Of a DNA stretch of 64,000 nucleotides, positions 48,101-54,865 are shown piece after piece. Position 1 is the stretch's first letter. Each line of letters starts with the position of its first letter. The DNA is from Streptomyces sp. S465 (GTDB lineage: Bacteria; Actinomycetota; Actinomycetes; Streptomycetales; Streptomycetaceae), in contig NZ_CP114036.1 in the NCBI RefSeq assembly GCF_026898115.1, positions 992,001 to 1,056,000 on the forward strand. Reading direction: 5' to 3'. A program made the position numbers and the translations under genes. The notes beneath the pieces are model-generated. The model was not told the origin of the DNA, did not search any database, and was given only the letters and a program-made list of their open reading frames with translations.

Positions 48101-49490
48101 CTGGGGTCGATACGCCGACCTCCTCTCCCATGTCCGGGCCTCGCGCGCGATGGAGTGCGACGACAAATGGGTGCGGCAGATGGTGCGGAACCTGGTCCGC
48201 TTCCTCTATACCTGGGGGGACCACCAGGGTGCGCTGACCCTTGGTAACCAGGTGCGGCGCAAATGGGTGGAGACGCTCGGCGAGGACAGTCCGGAGACGC
48301 TGGCCGTCTCCCGGACCCTGGGCCATGTGCTGACCGTGCTCGGCCACTTCGAGGAGGCCCGGGAGCTCAACCGCCGGACCCTGGAGCTGCAGCGCGCCAC
48401 CGAGGGCGACGACCACGAGAACACCCTGGTCAGTCTGGGCGCGGTCGCCGTCGACGCCCGCTACCAGGGCGACTACGCACGATCCGTGGCGCTGGAGAAG
48501 GACCGCTGGACCAGGACCCTGCGGCTGTTCGGCGACGAGGACCCCTACGCCATCGCCGCGGCGAACGACTACGGCGTGGCGCTGCGCGCGGCGGGGGACT
48601 ACGCACGCGCCCGGGAGCTGGACGAGGGCGCCCGGCGCACCGCCGGTCTGGTGCTCGGCGAGGACGCCCTGCTGACCATCCTGGTCGAGGCGAACCTGAC
48701 CATCGACGTCCGGGAGAGCGGCGACTACCTGGCCGCCCGCGACATGCTGGAGCAGACCTGTGACCGCGCCCGCCGGGTGCTCCCGCAGAACGCGCCCATC
48801 CTGGTCTACGCCCTGCGCAACCTGGCCGTGGCGCGTCGCAAGGCGGGCGACCACGAGGGCGCCCTGGACCTCAGCCGGGAGGTGCTGGAGCGCTACCGGC
48901 TGCGCTACAGCGAGCCCAATCTCCACATCACCACCACGGCCCTGAACCTCTCGATGGATCTGCGGCAGACCGCCGACCTGGAGGGCGCCCGTGAGCTCGG
49001 CCGGAAGTGCCTGGAGGACATGCGCGTCTCCCTCGGGGAGCGGCATCCGGTCACCATGAGCGCGGCGACCGACCTCGCCGTGACGCTGCGGCTGCTGGGC
49101 GAGACGGACGAGGCGCTCGCGCTGAACAAGGAGACGCTGCCGGTGCTGGTCGAGCAGTTGGGGGCCGACCACCCCGTGGCGCTGGCCTGCGCCATCAACA
49201 TGGCCAGCGACCACTACACCCTGGCGGACTACCAGGAGGCCCACGACCTGGACACCGAGACCCTGGCGGCCTGCCGGTCCCGGCTGGGCGCGGACCATCC
49301 CACGACGCTCGCCTGTGCGGTCAACCTGTCGGCGGATCTGCGGGCGCTGGGCGAGGGCAGGCAGGCGGAGGAGCTGCACCAGGACGCGCTCGGCCGGATG
49401 CGCCAGGTGCTGACCGCCGGCCATCCGGCGACGGTCGCGGCGGCCCGGGGCATCCGGGCGGACTGCGATATGGAGGCGATCGCCGTCTGA
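45111..49490 (+). CDS. vWA-like / NB-ARC / TPR giant STAND NTPase (FxsT-like)
   Basis: 1459 residues. (1) N-terminal SAV_2336-like segment with DLDWRQLADALWLA. (2) Pro-rich linker ~40-150. (3) vWA-like domain ~180-340 with a degenerate MIDAS, D192-CGS-S196. (4) helical region to ~560, then a Ser/Pro-rich linker. (5) NB-ARC/STAND ATPase ~640-930: P-loop GLGGVGKS ending K676-S677, Walker B WLLVFDNAEE, sensor-like GRILVTSRNAQW, DLPLAIEQAAAWL (GxP). (6) TPR array ~1020-1450, repeats such as LGHFEEARELNRRTLELQRA, LGETDEALALNKETL and ALGEGRQAEELHQDALGRM. This is the domain set of the FxSxx-COOH system TPR protein (FxsT). It may sense a ligand or peptide and assemble; in this locus it also supplies the vWA needed for the MoxR/VMAP trio. 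ATGA overlap with the MoxR gene. Confidence 0.85.
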   Translation: MTHDPGGRSAGPGPRDLDWRQLADALWLAACTAGRDPGPGRPDPGPLPAIPEADPPPPGAEPSGERPDEPSGEPLPEPAGERPVPGGGDGPIGVPPPRPAELAAVAASPGEAEPVTVAETFAPVRRPSADTPPLPERALSRALRPLKRTSPSPVETEVDEEATAERAAREGLWVPACVPVRERWMDAVLVLDCGSSMVVWRRTAARLATVLRRTGAFRDVRVHRVNTDHPWPEDRSPVDGMPPRGKRTVLVLTDGIGAAWADDSAQRALARWARHASVAVLHVLRQGRWHHTGVAPERVRVRVPEPGAPNGTWRRADGGPWPGGAPPVPVLELDARWMANWARLVARPSVRGEDTMALLPGAPAERWEPEPEPSAWDRVFRFRATASPSAFRLASRLAAAPLNIPVMEFVQGIHQPEGSPGDLAEILLGGLLRKVGTADPLDETGIGYEFHDGVRELLLSAGLRDESLYILGSVLDRLGRRWQPLLMLRDLLNHPSGSVRDLPRTERLLPYIRLQEQVYQALSGPYLEGARSFRALVLAHQALVRSGESRPDPVEDASHRGKHVVSEAVGMTDSTTPRADPLSQADDSPSPPAHGTPGPAGEHPRGTFVSVTAARSLPAAERRAGEPPAIWGNVPPRNNNFTGRQSLLDTLHQRLRSEGTAAVLPEALHGLGGVGKSQIALEYVHQHAADYDAVWWIPAERPEQIRQALVQLADRLGLHAGMEANTAVPSVLDALRTGRPCRNWLLVFDNAEELETVRPFFPTGGPGRILVTSRNAQWSRAARTVEVDVFEREESIELLRRRGPELPRDQADRVADALGDLPLAIEQAAAWLTETGMPVDEYLQVFEDERADVSTRRSELLAAGVPVDYPEPVAAAWNMSLRRLAETHPGALQFLQMCSFFAPEPISRRLFSGVRGVSLSPELSGVLQDPIKLGHAIREINRYALIKINHRSNTIEMHRLVQAVLIGQMSPQQQADMRHSAHVLLAFGDPNEVSPPNWGRYADLLSHVRASRAMECDDKWVRQMVRNLVRFLYTWGDHQGALTLGNQVRRKWVETLGEDSPETLAVSRTLGHVLTVLGHFEEARELNRRTLELQRATEGDDHENTLVSLGAVAVDARYQGDYARSVALEKDRWTRTLRLFGDEDPYAIAAANDYGVALRAAGDYARARELDEGARRTAGLVLGEDALLTILVEANLTIDVRESGDYLAARDMLEQTCDRARRVLPQNAPILVYALRNLAVARRKAGDHEGALDLSREVLERYRLRYSEPNLHITTTALNLSMDLRQTADLEGARELGRKCLEDMRVSLGERHPVTMSAATDLAVTLRLLGETDEALALNKETLPVLVEQLGADHPVALACAINMASDHYTLADYQEAHDLDTETLAACRSRLGADHPTTLACAVNLSADLRALGEGRQAEELHQDALGRMRQVLTAGHPATVAAARGIRADCDMEAIAV

Positions 49491-49577
49491 GTCGCCATCC
49501 GCGTCGCCGTCCGACCCGCTGACCGCGTCGCCGTCCGCGTCGCGTCTGAGGCGCCGTCCATGTCGCCGGTGGGGCGT

Positions 49578-51398
49578 TCACCGGCGCGTGCGGGTGCCGA
49601 TCCACCGCGCCAGCGCCACCGGATCGGGACCCGTGCCCGCCTCGGTGCGCACCTCCCGGTGGACGGCCAGGACCAGCTCGGGGTGGCTCAGCAGCGTGGT
49701 CCTGGCCGTGCCGGCCGGCAGGCTGAGCGCGAGCCCCGCCCATGCCGCGATGTCGTCCGGGTCCGCCTCCACCCGGCCCCGGTAGCCGCGCAGCGCGGCG
49801 GCGGTGTCCCCCGCGGCCCAGTCGAGGTCGGCCCGGTCGGGGGCGTCGTCGCCGTCGGGCGTCCCCGCTCCCCCGCCTGCACGCAGCCGGGCGAACCCCG
49901 CCGGGTCCCTGAGCCGGTGCCGGGCGAGCGCGGGGCGCGTCAGCGCCTCGGTGGGGGCCGGCCGGATCGAGGTCCCGGGCGGTTCCCGCGGCGGCGCGGT
50001 CCGCTCCCGCCAGGCCCGTGCCCACCGGGCGAGCTGCCCGGGGTCCGGCCGCAGATGGCGCATCCGGTGGACGATCCGGTGGTCGTCGATCAGATCGGCC
50101 GCCAGGCGCCCCGGCAGGGCCGGCACGGGCCGCACGAGCCACTCGGCCAGCCGCTCCTGTAGCCGGTGCAGGAACTCCCGCCCCGTGGGTGTCAGTTGGG
50201 CGTGGCTGAGGAGCGTGCGCAGCCCGGCGGAGGTCTGTGCCCGGCGCAGGGCGAACTCGAACGCGGCGATGGACCGGGCCGGGCCGGCCTCGGCGCGCCG
50301 CATGCGGTCCTGCCAGAATCCGGTCACGCCCAGGAACGCGTACACCCCCTGGAGGAGTCCGCGCAGGGGCCGCGGGTCCAGCCGCCAGGGCGCGTAGTGC
50401 ACCTCCTCCAGCCCGTGTTCGATGAGCGGCACCAGGTCCATCAGGGCGCTGAGCTTGATGTGCTGGGCCTCGTGCACCAGCGCGGTGGCGAGGGCCAGCG
50501 CGTCCGTGGCCCCGCCCAGCAGCACGCATCCGTACGCCTCGGGTGAGGAGGCGCTGAACGGCTCGGGCCAGGCCACATAGGGCACGGGCACGACGGAGGA
50601 GAGGCAGGCGCCGATACCCCTCGGATCGACATGAGGCTGTTCGGCGACCAGCCGCCAGGCGCTGTCGAATCGTTCCTGCCAGCCCGCCCGTTCTTCGTCG
50701 GTGAGCCGCTCCGGGCCTCGGATGCGGAGAAAATCGCGATAGGGATCGATGTCATCGACAAGGGGTGCGCAGACAATTCCCCGGTGTTCTCCGCGCAGTC
50801 GCCGCAGACCGTACCAACCAGGGGCGTCGGCGGAGAAGTCGGCGGGCAGCGTCACAGAATAGGGGCCGGATAACACCGCCGCCTTCCGATCGGTCATGAC
50901 CACTTCCGCGACTTCGGCCTCATGGGGAATGCGGGCGGATCCCAGAGCCGGCAGCATCACCCCGCGATCGCGCACCGGGACGGCGATACGGAAGTCGATT
51001 CCGGCGAGCAGTGCGGCGGAGGCGGCCATGGCATGCAGATATCCCACCGTGCTCCACAGCGGTTCGTTTCCCGATTCCAGTCCGCGCAGTCTGCGCAGAC
51101 AGCGGTTGAGCCACACTCCCACGGTGGGGTGCAGCAGCAGCCCCTCCACGGCGGCCGGAGAGCGGCGCTCGGCCTCGATCAGCAGGTGCCAGGCGTCCCG
51201 GGGCGGGGAAAGGGGGCCGGGCAGGGCGGGGTGCGCGGCGGCGATGTCCACCAGGGCGCGCAGCAGCAGCATGGCCCGGCTGCGCTGCCCCGACCTCAGC
51301 TCGGCCACGGCCGCAGGGCCGCCCGAACCCCGCGCCAACTCGGCGAAACCCTCCCCCGATAAACGATGGTTACGACCTCGTGTGGCGGAGAACGCCAT
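49578..51398 (-). CDS. HExxH peptide-modification enzyme (alpha-ketoglutarate HExxH beta-hydroxylase family)
   Basis: 606 residues. Metal motif H309-EAQ-H313 in LVHEAQHIKLSALMDLVPLIEHG. Flanking SVVPVPYVAWPEPFSASSPEAYGCVLLGG and ALVHEAQH ... FLGVTGFWQDR resemble the 'HEXXH motif-containing putative peptide modification protein' family, now named aKG-HExxH-type peptide beta-hydroxylase. It accompanies FxSxx precursors and modifies their core. It starts six bases after the stop of a 58-residue precursor gene on the same strand. TTA codons at residues 13 and 176. The last ~150 residues are a TPR-like/helical appendix (DWAAGDTAAALRGYRGRVEADPDDIAAWAGLAL). Converges with the FxsT-like gene. Confidence 0.85.
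   Translation of the reverse strand: MAFSATRGRNHRLSGEGFAELARGSGGPAAVAELRSGQRSRAMLLLRALVDIAAAHPALPGPLSPPRDAWHLLIEAERRSPAAVEGLLLHPTVGVWLNRCLRRLRGLESGNEPLWSTVGYLHAMAASAALLAGIDFRIAVPVRDRGVMLPALGSARIPHEAEVAEVVMTDRKAAVLSGPYSVTLPADFSADAPGWYGLRRLRGEHRGIVCAPLVDDIDPYRDFLRIRGPERLTDEERAGWQERFDSAWRLVAEQPHVDPRGIGACLSSVVPVPYVAWPEPFSASSPEAYGCVLLGGATDALALATALVHEAQHIKLSALMDLVPLIEHGLEEVHYAPWRLDPRPLRGLLQGVYAFLGVTGFWQDRMRRAEAGPARSIAAFEFALRRAQTSAGLRTLLSHAQLTPTGREFLHRLQERLAEWLVRPVPALPGRLAADLIDDHRIVHRMRHLRPDPGQLARWARAWRERTAPPREPPGTSIRPAPTEALTRPALARHRLRDPAGFARLRAGGGAGTPDGDDAPDRADLDWAAGDTAAALRGYRGRVEADPDDIAAWAGLALSLPAGTARTTLLSHPELVLAVHREVRTEAGTGPDPVALARWIGTRTRR
50871..50873 (-). other. TTA leucine codon in the HExxH gene, residue 176
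   Basis: In frame (AAVLSGPYSV). Predicted bldA dependence. Confidence 0.85.
51360..51362 (-). other. TTA leucine codon in the HExxH gene, residue 13
   Basis: In frame (RNHRLSGEGF), early in the gene where bldA control is usually most effective. Confidence 0.85.
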
Positions 51399-51404
51399 GG
51401 CCGC

Positions 51405-51581
51405 CTAACTCACACAGACGTTCGACGCCGACGAGTTGCCGTTGACCGTCGGCGGGAACTGGACGACGTCCAGCAGCCGCTCCGTCACCACGGAAAGCCC
51501 CTCGTGCCGCTCGAGGTCTGCGAGTGTCGCCCCCGAAAGGTCCAGCAGCTCCGTCTCGACCTCGGTCGCGACCCGCTCCAT
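51405..51581 (-). CDS. Probable RiPP precursor of the FxS class with a non-FxSxx core
   Basis: 58 residues. ATG 51581 is preceded by a purine-rich GGAGGGGG eight bases upstream. The acidic leader is ETELLDLSGATLADLERHE (the LLDL-x-x-xxLxxL pattern of FxSxx precursors), followed by a helix-like TERLLDVV. The candidate core is QFPPTVNGNSSASNVCVS: Asn/Ser/Val-rich with one Cys, ending at the stop. Unlike known FxSxx peptides, F-x-S-x-x at the end is absent (SNVCVS). The gene is six bases upstream of the HExxH enzyme gene, so enzyme and substrate are probably produced from one transcript. No protease or transporter gene follows. Confidence 0.72.
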   Translation of the reverse strand: MERVATEVETELLDLSGATLADLERHEGLSVVTERLLDVVQFPPTVNGNSSASNVCVS

Positions 51582-51743
51582 GACACCGTCCCCCTCCGGA
51601 CGCTCCCTACCGGCTCCTATGAGGCATCCCCATGGTGGCCTACCCCTCTTGATTGCGAAAGGGTGAACACGGCCAGTCGGCGGCCGCCCCATCAAGATTT
51701 TCGGACACTTCCCCGCACGCGGACGCGCCTCGATATGCCGGTG

Positions 51744-52493
51744 TCACCCACCCGTTCCGGAGCGCACCGCCTCGACCTCGAAGACGCCTCCGCACACCCG
51801 GAAGGAGCGCGCCGAGGTCTTCATCGCGTCGAAGGAATCCGGCGGATAGACCCGGATCCGCTCGGGGGCGCGCCGGCACGGGGTGTCGGTCATGCCCTCG
51901 TTGAGCGTGTGCAGGTCGGCGGAGGCGCTGCCGCCGGGCGGCAGGGTGACCGTGGAGCGCGTGGGGCCGCGCCGGGTGGCGGGGTCGCCGATCGCCGAGC
52001 CGCCGGAGTCGAGCAGCGAGACCCCGGGATATCCGGTGAGGGTGCAGGTGGTGGCGGACGTGTTGGTGAACACCAGGGGCAGATGCACATTGCCCGCGCC
52101 CACGTCCATCCGGCCGGCCGACAGCGTCAGCTGCGTCCGGGAGCAGACGCGGCGGGCACCGGACGCCGCGGCGGGCTGCGAGGAGGAGGCGCGCGAGGGC
52201 GCCGGGTGCGCCGAGGGCGGAGCGGACCGCGCGGTGTGCGAGGCGGGCGGTCCGTCGGACGCGGTCCCGCTCCCGGGAGCGGCGGAGGAGGCCGCCGGGG
52301 TGGACGAAGGTGGCGCGGCGGAGGAGGCGGAGGTGACGGACGAGGCGGGCCGCGCGGAATCCCCGTCCCCGGTGTCGCTGCCGCACGCGGTGGCCGTGGC
52401 CAGCGCGCCGACCAGCAGGGCGGATAAGACCGGCGGACGGAGCGAGCGCGATGCCGTCGTACGCCGAGGAGCCGAACCGTTCCGTGGACCCAT
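51744..52493 (-). CDS. DUF4232-like secreted lipoprotein
   Basis: 249 residues. Lipobox LATATAC with Cys37 after a hydrophobic stretch; a Ser/Ala/Pro-rich linker (~45-110), then the DUF4232 beta-sandwich ~115-249 (CSRTQLTLSAGRMDVGAGNVHLPLVFTNTSATTCTLTGYPGVSLLD, STVTLPPGGSASADLHTL), including a Cys pair. Surface/stationary-phase lipoprotein of unknown function. TTA codon at residue 23. GGGAGG six bases before ATG 52493. It faces the same way as the precursor operon, 162 bp upstream of it. Confidence 0.82.
   Translation of the reverse strand: MGPRNGSAPRRTTASRSLRPPVLSALLVGALATATACGSDTGDGDSARPASSVTSASSAAPPSSTPAASSAAPGSGTASDGPPASHTARSAPPSAHPAPSRASSSQPAAASGARRVCSRTQLTLSAGRMDVGAGNVHLPLVFTNTSATTCTLTGYPGVSLLDSGGSAIGDPATRRGPTRSTVTLPPGGSASADLHTLNEGMTDTPCRRAPERIRVYPPDSFDAMKTSARSFRVCGGVFEVEAVRSGTGG
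52425..52427 (-). other. TTA leucine codon in the DUF4232 lipoprotein gene, residue 23
   Basis: In frame in the signal peptide (PPVLSALLVG). Confidence 0.85.
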
Positions 52494-52677
52494 GAGCGAC
52501 CTCCCGAGGTCAGCCGTCGGCCGGGGCACCGGCCGCGGGTCGAGTGCCCCGGAGCCTGTTGTGCATGCCCCCTCCGGTCTCCCTTCCCCGCGTGGGCGGC
52601 CTCATGTCCGGGCGATGTCCGGGCGCACGGTGGGGAACGGAGCACGGGGGCGCACGGGCAGGAGGCGCCGGCCGCGG

Positions 52678-52757
52678 TGGCGTACGGGCACAGGAGCGTT
52701 GGCGTACGGGCACAGGAGCGGTGGCGTACGGGCACAGGGGCGTCCGCCGCGGCGGAC
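52678..52757. repeat. Three 22-bp tandem repeats followed by a palindrome
   Basis: TGGCGTACGGGCACAGGAGC begins at 52678, 52700 and (with GGGGC) 52722, period 22 bp. Immediately after, GTCCGCCGCGGCGGAC (52742-52757) is a perfect palindrome. The region has no gene and separates the lipoprotein gene from the DUF1876 gene; the palindrome may terminate the latter. Confidence 0.85.
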
Positions 52758-52791
52758 GGCCGCCGCGGACGCTCCTTCGCCTCAAGGGGCC

Positions 52792-53061
52792 TTAGATCAC
52801 CAAATGGGCCTTGGAGTGGGTGACTTCCTCGATGTCACCACCCGCCTTGCCGATCAGCCGGTGGGCCAGGTTGGTCAGCGCCCGCGCCGCCGCGATCTCC
52901 TCACCGACCCTCGGCTGTGCCGGGTCGTCGGGATTCCGGTTGGCCCGGCCCTGAGCCAGCATCTCCGTGCCGTCGTGCATCCTCAGCCGGACGACCGCTT
53001 CGGTCAGCGGGCCGATCTCACGAAACTCCATCTGGATGTCGCATCCCACGATCGTCTCCAT
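52792..53061 (-). CDS. DUF1876 family protein
   Basis: 89 residues covering one DUF1876 domain: TEAVVRLRMHDGTEMLAQGRANRNPDDPAQPRVGEEIAAARALTNLAHRLIGKAGGDIEEVTH. These proteins are found in actinomycete dormancy/hypoxia regulons. GGAGGTGATCGCG-ATG gives a good ribosome site at 53061. It follows the phosphoribosyltransferase gene by 17 bp, suggesting one operon. Confidence 0.9.
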   Translation of the reverse strand: METIVGCDIQMEFREIGPLTEAVVRLRMHDGTEMLAQGRANRNPDDPAQPRVGEEIAAARALTNLAHRLIGKAGGDIEEVTHSKAHLVI

Positions 53062-53078
53062 CGCGATCACCTCCTGCG

Positions 53079-53741
53079 TCACCTTCCAGAATGCGCCTCC
53101 CCCGTCTCTCCAGTCGACCGGGACAGCAACTCCACCACCTCGGCGTCCGTCGTCTGGGAGAAGTCCCGGTACCACTCCCCCACCGCCGCGAAGTCCGGGG
53201 GCGTGGCGAGGGCCACCACCTCGTCCGCGTCCTCGCGCAGCGTCGCGACCGCGTCCGGCGGCGCCACCGGAACGGCCAGGACCACCCGTGCGGCTCCCTG
53301 GGCCCGTGCGACCCGGCAGGCGGCCTGGGCCGTGGCGCCGGTCGCGATGCCGTCGTCCACGATGACCACCGTCCGGCCCTCGACCGGGATCCGCGAGCGG
53401 CCCCGGCGGAACCGCCCGGCCTTGCGGGCCAGCTCCTCCCGCTCGGTCCGCTCCACCTCGGCGAGGTCCTCCTCGTCGACCCGGCTCATCCGGACGATCG
53501 CCTCATGGACCACCCGCACCCCGCCCTCGCCGATCGCGCCGAACCCCAGCTCGCGGTGGTACGGCACGCCGAGCTTGCGGACGATGATCACGTCCAGCGG
53601 GGCATGGAGCGCTCGGGCCACCTCGTAGGCCACCGGCACCCCGCCCCGCGGCAGCCCGAGCACGACCGGTCGCTCATCGCCCAGGGGCCGCAGCGCCTCG
53701 CCGAGGCGCCGCCCGGCGTCCACCCGGTCGGTGAAGATCAT
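53079..53741 (-). CDS. Phosphoribosyltransferase domain protein
   Basis: 220 residues. Type I PRTase fold with the PRPP-binding loop VVIVDDGIATGATAQAA; flexible hood ~70-110. Residues RKLGVPYHRELGFGAIGEGG are typical of the erythromycin-esterase/DosR-associated phosphoribosyltransferases of actinomycetes, whose substrate is not settled. First gene of the pair with DUF1876. Confidence 0.9.
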   Translation of the reverse strand: MIFTDRVDAGRRLGEALRPLGDERPVVLGLPRGGVPVAYEVARALHAPLDVIIVRKLGVPYHRELGFGAIGEGGVRVVHEAIVRMSRVDEEDLAEVERTEREELARKAGRFRRGRSRIPVEGRTVVIVDDGIATGATAQAACRVARAQGAARVVLAVPVAPPDAVATLREDADEVVALATPPDFAAVGEWYRDFSQTTDAEVVELLSRSTGETGEAHSGR

Positions 53742-53843
53742 GGTTCACCCCCGCGATGTGGGACTCGTCCGCGTAGGCCGGCCGGCGGGCCCCGGCGGCC
53801 CGCCAGAGCGCGCGAAAACCGGGGGCTCCGGCACCCTGGAGGT

Positions 53844-54083
53844 ATGGAGCACACCACCGGCCCGGACGAGTCCGGATACCCCGTCTTCGTCGAGTCATTC
53901 GACGCCGACAGCCGCTACCGGCGGGTGCGGCTGCGCGGCCTGGGCTGTGAACCGCTCGAACGGGAGGAGTTCGAGCCGCGTGTCCGGCAGGTCTTCCCCG
54001 ATATCGACCTCGACGACCCGGACCAGGTCCACTGGGCGGACCGGCCCGGACAGTGGCCGCCCTGGCATCCGGGCGAGGCATGA
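53844..54083 (+). CDS. Hypothetical 79-residue protein translationally coupled to DUF72 gene
   Basis: Acidic/aromatic small protein (VFVESFDADSRYRRVRLRGLGCEPLEREEFEPRVRQVFPDIDLDDPDQVHWADRPGQW in two parts). ATG 53844, GGAGG very close upstream (one base spacing, so the site is poor). Stop overlaps DUF72 start (ATGA). No family recognised. Confidence 0.68.
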   Translation: MEHTTGPDESGYPVFVESFDADSRYRRVRLRGLGCEPLEREEFEPRVRQVFPDIDLDDPDQVHWADRPGQWPPWHPGEA

Positions 54084-54838
54084 CCGTCCTGGTCGGCACC
54101 TCGGGATGGCAGTACCGGGACTGGCGCGGCGGGCTCTATCCGCAGGGCTGTCCGCAGCGGCTGTGGCTGGAGGAGTACGCCCGCGCCTTCGACACGGTGG
54201 AGAGCAACAACGCCTTCTACCGGCTGCCCACGTACGACCAGTTCGCCGCCTGGCGGGAGCGCACCCCCGAGGGCTTTGTGATGGCGCTGAAGGCGAGCCG
54301 CTACCTCACCCACATCAAGCGGCTGCGGGATCCGGACGAGCCGGTGCAGCGGCTGATGTCCCATGCGGCCGGGCTCGGCGACCGGCTGGGCCCCGTGCTG
54401 CTCCAGCTGCCGCCCACCCTGCGGGCCGACGGCGGGCTGCTGGACCGCTGCCTGAGCCGGTTCCCCGCCGGGACGCGGGTGGCCGTCGAACCGCGGCACA
54501 CCTCCTGGTGGACCGAGGAGATCCGCGCGGTGCTGGAGCGCCGCGCGGCCGCGCTGTGCTGGGCCGACGCCGGTTCCCGCCCGGTCACCCCGCTGTGGCG
54601 GACCACCGGGTGGGGGTATCTGCGCTTCCACGGCGGCCGCGCCGAGCCGGCCCCGCGCTACGGACACCGGGCGCTGGCCACCTGGGCGCGGCGGGTCCGG
54701 GACACCTGGCCGGCCGACGCGGAGGTCTACGCCTACTTCAACAACGACACGGGCGGGGCCGCGGTACGGGACGCGGTCGTCTTCGCCCGCGCCGTCGCCG
54801 GGCTCGGCCGCCCGGTCAGCGGCACCCCCTCGCCGTAG
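54080..54838 (+). CDS. DUF72 family protein (TIM-barrel, YecE-like)
   Basis: 252 residues. VGTSGWQYRDWRGGLYPQ, FDTVESNNAFYRLP, FVMALKASRYLTHIKRLRD, VLLQLPPTL, WGYLRFHGG and YAYFNND are the diagnostic DUF72 blocks. The barrel binds a phosphate-like ligand in structural work on relatives; function unknown. ATGA overlap with the preceding ORF. Its final codons form part of the hairpin at 54806-54865. Confidence 0.92.
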   Translation: MTVLVGTSGWQYRDWRGGLYPQGCPQRLWLEEYARAFDTVESNNAFYRLPTYDQFAAWRERTPEGFVMALKASRYLTHIKRLRDPDEPVQRLMSHAAGLGDRLGPVLLQLPPTLRADGGLLDRCLSRFPAGTRVAVEPRHTSWWTEEIRAVLERRAAALCWADAGSRPVTPLWRTTGWGYLRFHGGRAEPAPRYGHRALATWARRVRDTWPADAEVYAYFNNDTGGAAVRDAVVFARAVAGLGRPVSGTPSP

Positions 54839-54865
54839 CGCGCGGATGCCGCTGACCGGGCGGCC
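54806..54865. terminator. 19-bp perfect inverted repeat between convergent DUF72 and permease genes
   Basis: GGCCGCCCGGTCAGCGGCA (54806-54824) pairs with TGCCGCTGACCGGGCGGCC (54847-54865); loop 22 nt. The left arm is inside the DUF72 coding end; the right ends one base before the permease stop codon. Confidence 0.85.

Noticed and set aside
51405..51581. Classification as a standard FxSxx-COOH precursor
   Set aside because: The C-terminus is SNVCVS, without Phe at -5 and Ser at -3.
52127..52785. Arg/Pro-rich minus-strand ORFs over the lipoprotein and tandem-repeat region
   Set aside because: Shadow frames of the lipoprotein gene and repeat; no ribosome sites or domain features.
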